Of a stretch of 64,000 nucleotides of DNA, positions 35,375 to 44,974 are shown piece by piece; the first letter of the stretch is position 1, and the number at the start of each line of letters is the position of its first letter. The position numbers and the translations under genes are program-made. The notes under the pieces were generated by a model, which worked only from the letters and a program-made list of their open reading frames with translations, was not told where the DNA came from and searched no databases. The DNA is taken from NCBI RefSeq assembly GCF_001050345.1, contig NZ_LFMW01000012.1, forward strand, positions 515,471-579,470, read 5' to 3'. The DNA is from Pseudomonas fildesensis. GTDB taxonomy: Bacteria; Pseudomonadota; Gammaproteobacteria; Pseudomonadales; Pseudomonadaceae.

Positions 35375-35603
35375 TGTTTGTCTGCCCGTGTGGGAACTTG
35401 GAGTGGCGGGCGCTATTACGTCCGATAGTCTCCAAATGCTAGGCCGTCTTTCAATCGGCGGATACTGTCATAAATGACAGTTGTCTAGGCCGATTCGCAA
35501 TAAATAACGACTAACGCATCAACGTTCTGATCAGGGAGTGGAATGCTGCAGCGCCGGCTGTTCCGCGCCCTCGTAATCATTGAAAAAGCCGGCTCTGCGT
35601 TGC
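35375..35603. other. Gap without recognised features
   Basis: This 229-base stretch between the lipoprotein start and the proline-rich ORF holds no ORF with a ribosome site and no clear terminator or repeat. It should contain the promoter of the lipoprotein gene. Confidence 0.4.
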
Positions 35604-35762
35604 TCAAACAATCACTGGCGGCATCGTCGTTGGCGGTTCCTCCACGGGCGGTGGTACGGTTCCAGGCGGCTCGTTCTCCGGAATCGGCTCCGGTTCGGTC
35701 GGCGGCAGGGTTGGGTTGTCGATATTCGGGTCCGGTGTTTCAGCCGGGATCGGGATATTCAT
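35604..35762 (-). CDS. Small proline-rich protein (52 aa)
   Basis: The predicted peptide is about 40% proline, with acidic PxP repeats (PTEPEPIPENEPPGTVPPPVEE) and no signal peptide. The ATG at 35762 is preceded by AAAGGAGG at 8 bases, a near-perfect site that makes it a likely real gene despite its size. Similar tiny proline-rich ORFs occur in other Pseudomonas genomes. Role unknown; it is divergent from glgE. Confidence 0.6.
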   Translation of the reverse strand: MNIPIPAETPDPNIDNPTLPPTEPEPIPENEPPGTVPPPVEEPPTTMPPVIV

Positions 35763-35966
35763 CGGTGTGGCCTCCTTTGTGCTTTGCTCTACTGGTGGAC
35801 ATCCGTCGGGAGCAATTGATTCCTTGCTCAAAACCGGCATATCCACCTGAACTTTTAACCGGGGTGCGGGCTCGGACCTTATACGGCCCTGCTCAAGGAG
35901 AGCGTCGCCGTATCAGAATTCGGATCAAGCAAAGAGCGTCCACAGGGCGTAAGGGGAAGATGCTCG

Positions 35967-37958
35967 ATGACTGCTGAAACACTGACGCCAGAAGAAGGTT
36001 CCGTACTGCCGCTGTCCCAGGCCTTGTTGTTGCCTCGCATAGCGATTGAAAGCACCACCCCCGTGATCGACGGCGGCGAATTTGCCGTCAAGGCCGTGGT
36101 TGGCCAGCGGGTCAACGTCACCAGCAAAGTCTTCGCAGACGGCCACGACAAGCTCGCCGTATTGATTCGCTGGCGCGCCTTGCACGAAGAAAGCTGGCAC
36201 AGCGTGGTCATGGACGATGTCGGCAACAATGGCTGGGAAGGCTCATTTACTGTTACCGCCCAGGGCCCCCATGAATACTGCATCGAAGCCTGGATCGACA
36301 CCTTCGCCAGCTTCTGTTACGAACTGCGCAAAAAGCACGAAGCCGGCATGCCGGTTAGCCTGGAACTGCAGGAAGGCCGCAGCCTGGTGTTGCAGGCCGC
36401 CGAGCGCAGCGACAACGAGCTGCGCGACCGCCTGATGCTGTTGCACCACGAACTCTCCGGCCTGCTGGAAACCGAGCAGGTTGCGCAGTTTCTGCACGAA
36501 GACAGTGCGCACCTGATGACCCAGGCCGATCATCGCCCCTACTTGAGCATCAGCAGCGTCTACCCGATTGACGTGGAGCGCCAGCTTGCGCAGTTTGCCA
36601 GTTGGTATGAGCTGTTTCCCCGCTCGATCACCGACGATCCCGCACGTCACGGTACGTTTAACGACGTGCACGCGCGGCTGTCGATGATTCACGACATGGG
36701 CTTCGACGTGCTGTACTTCCCGCCGATCCATCCGATCGGCCGCAGCCATCGCAAGGGCAAGAACAACTCCCTGACCGCCGGCCCGGATGATCCCGGCAGC
36801 CCCTACGCGATTGGCAGCGAGGAGGGCGGCCACGACGCCATTCACCCGCAACTGGGCAGCCGCGACGACTTCCGTCGCCTGGTCAAAGCCGCTGCCGACC
36901 ATGGCCTGGAAATCGCCCTGGATTTTGCCATCCAGTGTTCCCAGGACCATCCCTGGCTCAAGCAACACCCCGGCTGGTTTAACTGGCGCCCCGACGGCAC
37001 GATCAAATATGCCGAGAACCCGCCGAAAAAATACCAGGACATCGTCAACGTCGACTTCTATGCCGCTGACGCTATCCCGAGCCTGTGGACCGAGTTGCGC
37101 GACGTCGTGGTGGGCTGGGTCGAAGAGGGCGTGAAGACTTTTCGCGTCGACAACCCGCACACCAAGCCGCTGCCGTTCTGGCAATGGCTGATCAGCGACG
37201 TCAGGGCCAAACACCCCGAGGTGATCTTCCTCGCCGAAGCATTTACCACGCCGGCGATGATGGCGCGCCTGGGCAAGGTCGGTTACTCGCAGAGCTACAC
37301 GTATTTCACTTGGCGCAACACCAAGGCCGAGCTGAGCGAATACCTGACGCAGTTGAACGAGTCGCCGTGGCGTGAGTGCTACCGGCCGAACTTCTTCGTC
37401 AATACGCCGGACATCAACCCTGGCTTCCTGCATGAATCCGGGCGCGCGGGTTTCTTGATTCGCGCGGCGCTGGCAACCATGGGTTCCGGCCTGTGGGGCA
37501 TGTACTCGGGCTTTGAACTGTGCGAGGCCGCGCCGGTGCCGGGCAAGGAAGAGTACCTGGACTCTGAGAAATACGAGATCCGTCCACGGGACTTCACCGC
37601 GCCGGGCAACATCATTGCCGAGATCGCCCAACTCAATCGCATACGCCGACAAAACCCGGCGCTGCAGACGCACCTGGGCTTGAAGCTCTACAACGCCTGG
37701 AACGACAACATCCTGTACTTCGGCAAGCGCAGTGAAGACGGCAGCAACTTCATCCTGATCGCCGTCAACCTAGACCCGTTCAACGCCCAGGAGGCCGATT
37801 TCGAATTGCCGCTTTGGGAGCTGGGCCTCCCTGACGACGCCCACACCCAGGGCGAAGACCTAATGAATGGCCATCGCTGGACGTGGTACGGCAAGACCCA
37901 GTGGATGCGCCTTGAGCCGCACACCCCCTTTGGGATCTGGCGGATTACCACATCTTAA
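35967..37958 (+). CDS. glgE: Alpha-1,4-glucan:maltose-1-phosphate maltosyltransferase
   Basis: The 663-aa GH13_3 enzyme transfers maltose from maltose-1-phosphate to the end of alpha-1,4-glucan. It has an N-terminal beta-sandwich domain, the family markers DVLYFPPIHPIGRSHRKGKN and NGWxGSF-type opening, nucleophile Asp in FRVDNPHTKPLPFW, and acid Glu in FLAEAFT. It heads a glgE-treS/mak-glgB cluster, so the glucan pathway from trehalose is complete. GGGGAAG precedes the ATG. A repeat element separates it from treS. Confidence 0.95.
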   Translation: MTAETLTPEEGSVLPLSQALLLPRIAIESTTPVIDGGEFAVKAVVGQRVNVTSKVFADGHDKLAVLIRWRALHEESWHSVVMDDVGNNGWEGSFTVTAQGPHEYCIEAWIDTFASFCYELRKKHEAGMPVSLELQEGRSLVLQAAERSDNELRDRLMLLHHELSGLLETEQVAQFLHEDSAHLMTQADHRPYLSISSVYPIDVERQLAQFASWYELFPRSITDDPARHGTFNDVHARLSMIHDMGFDVLYFPPIHPIGRSHRKGKNNSLTAGPDDPGSPYAIGSEEGGHDAIHPQLGSRDDFRRLVKAAADHGLEIALDFAIQCSQDHPWLKQHPGWFNWRPDGTIKYAENPPKKYQDIVNVDFYAADAIPSLWTELRDVVVGWVEEGVKTFRVDNPHTKPLPFWQWLISDVRAKHPEVIFLAEAFTTPAMMARLGKVGYSQSYTYFTWRNTKAELSEYLTQLNESPWRECYRPNFFVNTPDINPGFLHESGRAGFLIRAALATMGSGLWGMYSGFELCEAAPVPGKEEYLDSEKYEIRPRDFTAPGNIIAEIAQLNRIRRQNPALQTHLGLKLYNAWNDNILYFGKRSEDGSNFILIAVNLDPFNAQEADFELPLWELGLPDDAHTQGEDLMNGHRWTWYGKTQWMRLEPHTPFGIWRITTS

Positions 37959-37962
37959 GTCT

Positions 37963-38122
37963 GGAGATCGTTCCCATGTCGAGGCGTCGAACCGTGGAGA
38001 TCGTTCCCACGCTCTGCGTGGGAATGCCTCATGTGACGCTCTGCGTCACGCTTTGGGACGCGGAGCGTCCTGGCTGCATTCCCACGCAGACGGTTAAACG
38101 CCTCGACGTGGGAACGATCTCC
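37963..38122. repeat. Nested inverted-repeat element, family D, between glgE and treS
   Basis: An outer pair, GGAGATCGTTCCCATGTCGA (37963, continuing GGCGT) and its complement ACGCCTCGACGTGGGAACGA (from 38098, continuing TCTCC), encloses an inner family D element whose arms begin GGAGATCGTTCCCACGCTCT at 37996 and end GCATTCCCACGCAGA at 38090. The element lies inside the glg cluster in the 198-base gap before treS. Confidence 0.85.
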
Positions 38123-38156
38123 GACGATCTCCATCGCAGAATTTCAGGAGTTTCCA

Positions 38157-41100
38157 ATGGCGAAGAAACCCAAGGCTGCCACCTTTATCAAAGACCCGCT
38201 CTGGTACAAGGACGCGGTGATCTACCAGGTTCACGTCAAATCCTATTTCGACTCCAACAACGACGGCATCGGTGACTTTCCCGGGCTGATCGCCAAACTC
38301 GACTACATCGCCGATCTCGGCGTCAACACCATCTGGCTGCTGCCGTTCTACCCCTCGCCACGCCGCGATGACGGCTATGACATCGCCGAATACCGGGGTG
38401 TACACAGCGACTACGGCACGATGGCCGACGCCAAGCGCTTTATCGCCGAGGCCCACAAGCGCGGGCTGCGGGTGATCACTGAGCTGGTGATCAATCACAC
38501 CTCCGACCAGCACCCGTGGTTCCAGCGGGCACGCAAGGCCAAGCCGGGCTCGGCCGCGCGGGATTTCTATGTGTGGTCCGATGACGACCAGAAATACGAC
38601 GGTACCCGCATCATCTTCCTCGACACCGAGAAGTCCAACTGGACCTGGGACCCGGTCGCCGGCCAGTACTTCTGGCACCGTTTCTATTCCCACCAGCCGG
38701 ACCTCAACTTCGACAACCCGCAGGTGATGAAAGCGGTGCTGTCGGTGATGCGCTACTGGCTGGACATGGGCATCGACGGCCTGCGCCTGGACGCCATTCC
38801 GTACCTGATCGAGCGCGACGGCACCAACAACGAAAACCTGCCAGAGACCCACGATGTCCTCAAGCAGATCCGCGCCGAGATCGACGCCCATTACCCGGAC
38901 CGCATGCTGCTAGCCGAAGCCAACCAATGGCCGGAAGACACGCAGTTGTATTTTGGTAAAACAAAGAGCGGTGATAAGAAGGGTGACGACGGCGATGAAT
39001 GTCACATGGCGTTCCACTTTCCGCTGATGCCGCGCATGTACATGGCCCTGGCCCAGGAAGACCGCTTCCCCATCACCGATATCCTGCGCCAGACCCCGGA
39101 GATCCCGGCCAATTGCCAATGGGCGATTTTCCTGCGCAACCACGATGAACTGACGCTGGAAATGGTCACCGACAAAGAACGCGACTACCTGTGGAATTAC
39201 TACGCCGCCGACCGTCGCGCGCGGATCAACCTGGGCATTCGCCGCCGCCTGGCGCCGCTGATGGAGCGTGACCGCCGACGTGTCGAGTTGCTCAACAGCC
39301 TGCTGCTGTCGATGCCGGGCACGCCCACCCTGTATTACGGCGATGAAATTGGCATGGGCGATAACATCTACCTCGGCGACCGCGATGGCGTGCGCACGCC
39401 GATGCAGTGGTCCATCGACCGCAACGGCGGTTTCTCGCGTGCCGACCCGGCCAGCCTGGTGCTGCCGCCGATCATGGACCCGCTGTATGGCTACCAGTCG
39501 GTCAACGTCGAGACCCAGACCCAGGACCCGCATTCGCTGCTCAACTGGAACCGGCGCATGCTGGCGGTACGCAAGCAGTCCAAGGCGTTCGGCCGGGGCA
39601 GTCTGAAAATGCTTTCACCGAGCAACCGTCGCATCCTGGCCTACACCCGTGAATACACCGGGGAGGATGGCCGCCACGAAATCATTCTGTGTGTGGCCAA
39701 CGTGTCGCGCAGTGCCCAGGCGGCGGAGCTGGACCTCTCGGCGTTTGCCGGCATGGTCCCGGTGGAGATGCTCGGCGGCAATGCCTTCCCGCCTATCGGC
39801 CAGTTGAATTTCCTGCTGACCCTGGCGCCGTATGGCTTCTATTGGTTCGTGCTGGCGGCGGAAAACCAGATGCCGAGCTGGCATGTGGAGCCGGCGCAAA
39901 GCATGCCGGACTTCACCACACTGGTGCTGAAAAAACGCATGGAAGAATTACTCGAAGAACCTTGCCGCACGACCCTTGAACAGACCTCACTGCCGGCCTG
40001 GCTGCCCAAGCGCCGCTGGTTTGCCGGCAAGGACACCGCCATCGACAGCGTGCGCATTGCCTACGGCGTGCGTTTTGGCGACCCGCAGCACCCGGTGCTG
40101 CTCAGCGAGCTTGAGGTGACTGCGGGCGGCCAGGTCAGCCGTTATCAACTGCCGTTCGGCTTCCTCGGCGAAGACCAGTTCACCAGCGCCTTGCCGCAAC
40201 AACTCGCCCTGGCCCGTGTACGGCGTGTGCGGCAAGTGGGGTTGGTCACCGATGCGTTCAGCCTTGAGCACTTTATCCGTGCGGTGATCCAGAGCCTGCA
40301 GGCCGGCACCGTGTTGAACTCCAGCGAAGGCGACCTGCGTTTCGAAGCCACGCCACACCTGGCCAAACTGCAACTGACGGAGGAAGCGCAAGTGCGCTAC
40401 CTGGCGGCCGAGCAGTCCAACAGTTCGGTGGTGGTGGGCGAGAGCCTGGTGCTCAAGCTGATCCGTAAAGTCAGCGCCGGGGTGCACCCGGAACTGGAAA
40501 TGAGCGCCTACTTGACCGAAGCCGGTTACCCGAATATTTCGCCGCTGCTGGGCTCGATGATTCGCCGCGATGGCCAAGGCGAGGACAGCCTGTTGATGAT
40601 TGCCCAGGGCTACCTGAGCAACCAGGGCGACGCCTGGGGCTGGACCCAGAACAACCTGGAACGTGCGATTCGCGATGAACTCGCCGAAGCCATCTCCGAA
40701 CAGGAGCAGCACTACAACGCCCTGGGCGAGCTGGCGGATTTCGCTGCATTGCTCGGGCAGCGTCTCGGTGAAATGCACGTGGTACTGGGCGCGAAAACCA
40801 CCAACAAAGACTTCAAGCCCGAAGCCACCACGGTCAAGGACACCCAGGCCTGGGCCAAGGATGTGAGCGCGCAGATCGAGCGCGCGCTGCAATTGCTCAA
40901 GGTGCATCAAAGCCAATTGAACCCGGCCGATCAGGCGCTGGTCAGTCAATTGCTGGAGCAGAAAAAAGCCATCAGCGCTCACGTGCAGGCCCTGGCGAAA
41001 GCCACGGTCGGCGGGTTGCGCATCCGCGTCCATGGTGATTTGCACCTGGGCCAGGTCTTGGTGGTGAAGGGCGACGCTTACCTGATCGACTTTGAAGGGG

Positions 41101-41519
41101 AACCGGCGCGGCCGCTGCATGAACGGCGCGGCAAGCACAGCCCGTATAAGGATGTGAGTGGCGTGCTGCGTTCGTTTGATTACGCCGCCGCCATGGCCCT
41201 GAACGTGCAAGGGGTGGATCACTCGCCCGAAGCGGACACTGCCCGCCGGCGTGTGACCGACCGTTATCTGAATGAAGCGCGGCAGGCATTTATCCAGGCT
41301 TATCAGGCTGCTACGTCTACACTGGCGCATGACTGGCAGGATGCCAAAGGCCAGGACGCCGCACTCACGTTGTTCAGTCTGGAGAAGGCCGCGTATGAAG
41401 TGGCCTACGAAGCGGAAAACCGCCCGACCTGGTTGCCGGTGCCCTTGCAGGGTTTACACGGTTTGCTGAGCGGGCTTATACCTGGATCTAAATCTGTACG
41501 CGGTGGGGAGACGTCATGA
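38157..41519 (+). CDS. treS: Trehalose synthase-maltokinase fusion (TreS-Mak)
   Basis: The 1120-aa fusion has an N-terminal GH13 trehalose synthase of about 540 residues (DGLRLDAIPYLIERD nucleophile, MLLAEANQWPED acid, RNHDELTLEMV) that interconverts trehalose and maltose. A linker and C-terminal maltokinase/Pep2 follow, with the aminoglycoside-phosphotransferase-like motif IRVHGDLHLGQVLVVKGDAYLIDFEGEPARP near residue 960-990, giving maltose-1-phosphate for GlgE. Fusion forces the two steps together. AGGAG lies 7 bases before the ATG. It overlaps glgB by ATGA. Confidence 0.95.
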   Translation: MAKKPKAATFIKDPLWYKDAVIYQVHVKSYFDSNNDGIGDFPGLIAKLDYIADLGVNTIWLLPFYPSPRRDDGYDIAEYRGVHSDYGTMADAKRFIAEAHKRGLRVITELVINHTSDQHPWFQRARKAKPGSAARDFYVWSDDDQKYDGTRIIFLDTEKSNWTWDPVAGQYFWHRFYSHQPDLNFDNPQVMKAVLSVMRYWLDMGIDGLRLDAIPYLIERDGTNNENLPETHDVLKQIRAEIDAHYPDRMLLAEANQWPEDTQLYFGKTKSGDKKGDDGDECHMAFHFPLMPRMYMALAQEDRFPITDILRQTPEIPANCQWAIFLRNHDELTLEMVTDKERDYLWNYYAADRRARINLGIRRRLAPLMERDRRRVELLNSLLLSMPGTPTLYYGDEIGMGDNIYLGDRDGVRTPMQWSIDRNGGFSRADPASLVLPPIMDPLYGYQSVNVETQTQDPHSLLNWNRRMLAVRKQSKAFGRGSLKMLSPSNRRILAYTREYTGEDGRHEIILCVANVSRSAQAAELDLSAFAGMVPVEMLGGNAFPPIGQLNFLLTLAPYGFYWFVLAAENQMPSWHVEPAQSMPDFTTLVLKKRMEELLEEPCRTTLEQTSLPAWLPKRRWFAGKDTAIDSVRIAYGVRFGDPQHPVLLSELEVTAGGQVSRYQLPFGFLGEDQFTSALPQQLALARVRRVRQVGLVTDAFSLEHFIRAVIQSLQAGTVLNSSEGDLRFEATPHLAKLQLTEEAQVRYLAAEQSNSSVVVGESLVLKLIRKVSAGVHPELEMSAYLTEAGYPNISPLLGSMIRRDGQGEDSLLMIAQGYLSNQGDAWGWTQNNLERAIRDELAEAISEQEQHYNALGELADFAALLGQRLGEMHVVLGAKTTNKDFKPEATTVKDTQAWAKDVSAQIERALQLLKVHQSQLNPADQALVSQLLEQKKAISAHVQALAKATVGGLRIRVHGDLHLGQVLVVKGDAYLIDFEGEPARPLHERRGKHSPYKDVSGVLRSFDYAAAMALNVQGVDHSPEADTARRRVTDRYLNEARQAFIQAYQAATSTLAHDWQDAKGQDAALTLFSLEKAAYEVAYEAENRPTWLPVPLQGLHGLLSGLIPGSKSVRGGETS

Positions 41520-43753
41520 GTTTTACACATAAAGAACCGCTGCAGCCCAAGTTGACTGCAATGCCGGCGTCCAAGGACGTCGAAGCGCTGGTACGCGCCG
41601 AGCATCACGACCCGTTTTCGATTCTGGGGCCGCACGACGATGAGCAGGGCGGGCAGTTTATCCGCGCGTTCCTGCCGGAGGCCTTGAGCGTCCACGTACT
41701 GAGCCGTGAGGGCGGTGAACAGCTCGGCAGCCTGGAAGCGAGCCAGGTGCCCGGCCTGTTTGTCGGGCATTTCGCGACTCGCCAGGACTACTTGCTGAAA
41801 ATCCAGTGGGCCGGCGGTGAGCAGATCACCGAAGACCCCTACAGTTTCAACCAGCTGTTGTTGGGGGAAATGGACCTGTACCTGTTTGCCGAAGGCAATC
41901 ACCGTGACCTCGGCAGTTGCCTGGGCGCCCAGGTGACCAGCGTTGACGGCGTGCAAGGTGTGCGTTTTGCGGTGTGGGCACCGAATGCCCGGCGCGTGTC
42001 GGTGGTGGGCGACTTCAATATCTGGGACGGCCGCCGCCACCCGATGCGCCTGCGTCATCCTTCCGGCGTGTGGGAACTCTTCATCCCACGCCTGCAACCG
42101 GGTGCGGCCTACAAATACGAAATTCTCGGCGCCAACGGCATCCTGCCGCTCAAGGCCGACCCGATGGCCCTGGCCACCCAACTGCCGCCCGACACCGCCT
42201 CGAAGGTCGCCGCACCTTTACAGGTGGATTGGCAGGACCACGACTGGATGCAGTCACGCGGCGAAAAACAGAAACCCAGCGCACCGTTGTCGATCTATGA
42301 ACTGCATGTGGGCTCCTGGCAGTGCGAGCTGGACGAGGCCGGTGAAGTGTCGCGCCAATACGGCTGGCGCGAACTGACTGAACGGCTGATTCCGTATGTG
42401 CAGCAGCTGGGCTTCACCCATATCGAGCTGATGCCGATCATGGAGCACCCGTTCGGTGGCTCGTGGGGGTATCAGGCGTTGTCACAGTTCGCACCGAGTG
42501 CGCGGTTTGGCTCGCCGGAAGATTTCGCTTACTTCGTGAATGCCTGCCACCAGGCCGATATTGGCGTGATCCTCGACTGGGTCCCTGCGCATTTTCCTAC
42601 CGACACTCACGGCCTGGCGCAATTCGACGGCACAGCGCTGTACGAATACGCCAACCCACTGGAAGGCTTTCACCAGGATTGGGACACGCTGATCTACAAC
42701 CTGGGCCGTACCGAAGTGCACGGCTTTATGCTGGCTTCGGCGCTGCACTGGCTTAAACACTTCCACGTCGATGGCCTGCGCGTGGATGCGGTGGCCTCGA
42801 TGCTCTACCGCGACTATTCACGCAAGGCCGGTGAATGGGTGCCCAACCGCCACGGCGGCCGCGAGAACCTGGAAGCCATCGATTTTCTGCGCCACCTGAA
42901 CGACGTGGTGGCCCTGGAAGCGCCCGGCGCGCTGGTGATTGCCGAAGAGTCCACCGCCTGGCCCGGCGTCAGCCAGCCCACCCAACAGGGCGGCCTGGGC
43001 TTCAACTACAAGTGGAACATGGGCTGGATGCACGATTCGCTGCATTACATCCAGCAGGACCCGGTGTACCGCGCCCATCATCACAACGAGCTGAGTTTCG
43101 GCCTGGTGTATGCCTGGTCTGAGCGCTTTATCCTGCCGATCTCCCACGATGAAGTGGTGCACGGCAAGCACTCGCTGATCGACAAGATGCCCGGCGACCG
43201 CTGGCAGAAATTCGCCAACCTGCGTGCGTACCTGAGTTTCATGTGGATGCACCCCGGTAAGAAATTGCTGTTCATGGGCTGCGAATTTGGCCAGTGGCGC
43301 GAGTGGAATCACGACCAGCAACTGGATTGGTACCTGCTGCAGTACCCGGAACACCGTGGCGTGCAGAAGCTGGTGGGCGACTTGAACCGCCTGTACCGCG
43401 AGGAACCGGCCCTGCATGAACAGGACGACGCGCCCCAGGGCTTCCAGTGGCTGATCGGCGACGACGCGATCAACAGCGTGTATGCCTGGCTTCGCTGGAG
43501 CAAGGATGGCAAGCCGGTGCTGGTGGTGGCCAACTTCACCCCGGTGCCGCGTGAGGCGTACAGCGTCGGCGTGCCGTTTGCCGGGCGTTGGAGCGAAGTC
43601 ATCAACAGTGATGCCGACACTTACGCAGGTTCCAATTACGGCAACGGCGGCGGCGTTTTCACCGAAGATGAGCCGCGCCATGGGCAACCGGTGTCGCTGT
43701 TGCTGAACTTGCCGCCGTTGGGGGTGCTGATTTTGCGGCCGGAAGCGAGTTAG
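41516..43753 (+). CDS. glgB: 1,4-alpha-glucan branching enzyme
   Basis: The 745-aa GH13_9 enzyme introduces alpha-1,6 branches into the glucan made by GlgE. It has two N-terminal CBM48/N1 domains (FAVWAPNARRVSVVGDFNIWDG near residue 150), the catalytic barrel with DGLRVDAVASMLYRD, VIAEEST and ISHDEVVHGKHS, and a C-terminal beta domain. Its start overlaps the treS-mak stop (ATGA), so the genes are coupled. No glgA, glgC or glgP gene is in the window. Confidence 0.96.
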   Translation: MSFTHKEPLQPKLTAMPASKDVEALVRAEHHDPFSILGPHDDEQGGQFIRAFLPEALSVHVLSREGGEQLGSLEASQVPGLFVGHFATRQDYLLKIQWAGGEQITEDPYSFNQLLLGEMDLYLFAEGNHRDLGSCLGAQVTSVDGVQGVRFAVWAPNARRVSVVGDFNIWDGRRHPMRLRHPSGVWELFIPRLQPGAAYKYEILGANGILPLKADPMALATQLPPDTASKVAAPLQVDWQDHDWMQSRGEKQKPSAPLSIYELHVGSWQCELDEAGEVSRQYGWRELTERLIPYVQQLGFTHIELMPIMEHPFGGSWGYQALSQFAPSARFGSPEDFAYFVNACHQADIGVILDWVPAHFPTDTHGLAQFDGTALYEYANPLEGFHQDWDTLIYNLGRTEVHGFMLASALHWLKHFHVDGLRVDAVASMLYRDYSRKAGEWVPNRHGGRENLEAIDFLRHLNDVVALEAPGALVIAEESTAWPGVSQPTQQGGLGFNYKWNMGWMHDSLHYIQQDPVYRAHHHNELSFGLVYAWSERFILPISHDEVVHGKHSLIDKMPGDRWQKFANLRAYLSFMWMHPGKKLLFMGCEFGQWREWNHDQQLDWYLLQYPEHRGVQKLVGDLNRLYREEPALHEQDDAPQGFQWLIGDDAINSVYAWLRWSKDGKPVLVVANFTPVPREAYSVGVPFAGRWSEVINSDADTYAGSNYGNGGGVFTEDEPRHGQPVSLLLNLPPLGVLILRPEAS

Positions 43754-43804
43754 ACGCTCTATCCTGCTGGATTCTGTTGTCCACGCTAGTGGCAGGGTGC
43801 CACA

Positions 43805-44971
43805 ATGGCGCCTTTGTCATGGCAGTTGAATCAGGCGGATTTCATGAATGGCCTTGGGCGTGGGCAGGACCAGGATTGTCTTATAGAAGAGCAGGTGCGA
43901 ACCGACCGTTTGCACCAGCTGTTCCGCCAATCGTTTGCCGCGATTTTCGGCAGTTACATGGCCGCTGCGATGCTCTGCTGGCTGTGCTGGGAGCGCTTTG
44001 ACCATCGCGTCATGCTGGTGTGGCTGGTGGTGCTGGCGGTAACGTCGCTGCTGCGTGTCAAACTGTTCATGGACTGGTTTCGTTGCCCCAACAGCGAACG
44101 CACGCCGGACCGGTGGGAGCTGCGTTACTTCATCACGCTGATGCTGTCCGCAGGGACCTGGGGCGCCGGTGCGTTTGCGCTGATGCCCACCGACGACCGG
44201 CTTTCCCAGGCTCTGATCATGCTGTTTGCCGTGGGCATGTCCGTCAGCGCGGTCTCGTGTTACTCGGCTTATCGCTATATGACGCTGGTCTCCATCGGCC
44301 TGGTGTTGATGCCTTGCACCTTCTGGTTGCTGTTTCAGCCGTCGTCGATGCAGGTGGGCGTGGCGTTAGCGGTGCTGGTGTTTTCCTCGTTTGTGGTCAG
44401 CGCCACGCGCAAGTTCTCCGATGCCCTGGAAAAAGCCTTCCGCCTGACCCGGCAAATGGAACAGGCCCACACGATTTCCACGCGCGCCGCACAGACCGAT
44501 GAACTCACCGGCCTGATGAACCGCCGTGCGTTCTTCGAACATGGCCACTTGTTGTATGCGCAATGTCGCCACAATCAGCAGCCGCTGTGTGCACTGATGA
44601 TGGACATGGACCACTTCAAGAATATCAACGACACCTACGGCCATCAGGCCGGGGACCAGGTGTTGCGCCAGATTGGCGGGGTGATCAGCGCGTCGTTTCG
44701 CCAGGCCGATGTGTACGGCAGGCTGGGTGGCGAGGAATTTGCGGTGTTGCTGCCCAATACGTCACTGGAAACCGCGCGGGATATCGCTGAGCAGTTGATC
44801 AAGGCCATCTCTGGTTTGGTTTCCGAGCCGGTACAGGGCCTGTCCGCCAGCCTCGGCGTGGCGTCCACCCATACGCAGGATCAAGACCTGCACGGCCTGA
44901 TGAACACTGCCGACAAGGCGCTGTACCGTGCCAAGGCCTTGGGCCGCAATCAGGTCGCCGTGGCGGAGTAG
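43805..44971 (+). CDS. Membrane diguanylate cyclase (GGDEF)
   Basis: The 388-aa protein has five to six N-terminal membrane helices (residues 45-205) and a C-terminal GGDEF domain. The active-site loop reads GRLGGEEF and an RxxD inhibitory site (RQAD) lies exactly five residues before it, so an active, product-inhibited c-di-GMP synthase is expected. No EAL domain is present. Starts at 43805 (AGGG upstream) and 43844 (AGGCGGA upstream) are both possible. It is convergent with the histidine kinase, 3 bases apart. Confidence 0.88.
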   Translation: MAPLSWQLNQADFMNGLGRGQDQDCLIEEQVRTDRLHQLFRQSFAAIFGSYMAAAMLCWLCWERFDHRVMLVWLVVLAVTSLLRVKLFMDWFRCPNSERTPDRWELRYFITLMLSAGTWGAGAFALMPTDDRLSQALIMLFAVGMSVSAVSCYSAYRYMTLVSIGLVLMPCTFWLLFQPSSMQVGVALAVLVFSSFVVSATRKFSDALEKAFRLTRQMEQAHTISTRAAQTDELTGLMNRRAFFEHGHLLYAQCRHNQQPLCALMMDMDHFKNINDTYGHQAGDQVLRQIGGVISASFRQADVYGRLGGEEFAVLLPNTSLETARDIAEQLIKAISGLVSEPVQGLSASLGVASTHTQDQDLHGLMNTADKALYRAKALGRNQVAVAE

Positions 44972-44974
44972 GGC

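Noticed and set aside
35543..35977. A 144-codon plus-strand frame before glgE
   Set aside because: No ribosome site or family signal; it is antisense to the better supported proline-rich ORF and overlaps the glgE start.
36243..37673. A 476-codon open frame on the minus strand opposite glgE
   Set aside because: It is fully antisense to glgE, with no recognisable domain; a GC-rich shadow frame. The same holds for long antisense frames over treS-mak (39987-41330), muxB/muxC (21399-22784, 22875-24119), mtlK (9194-10312) and aroA (53261-55075).
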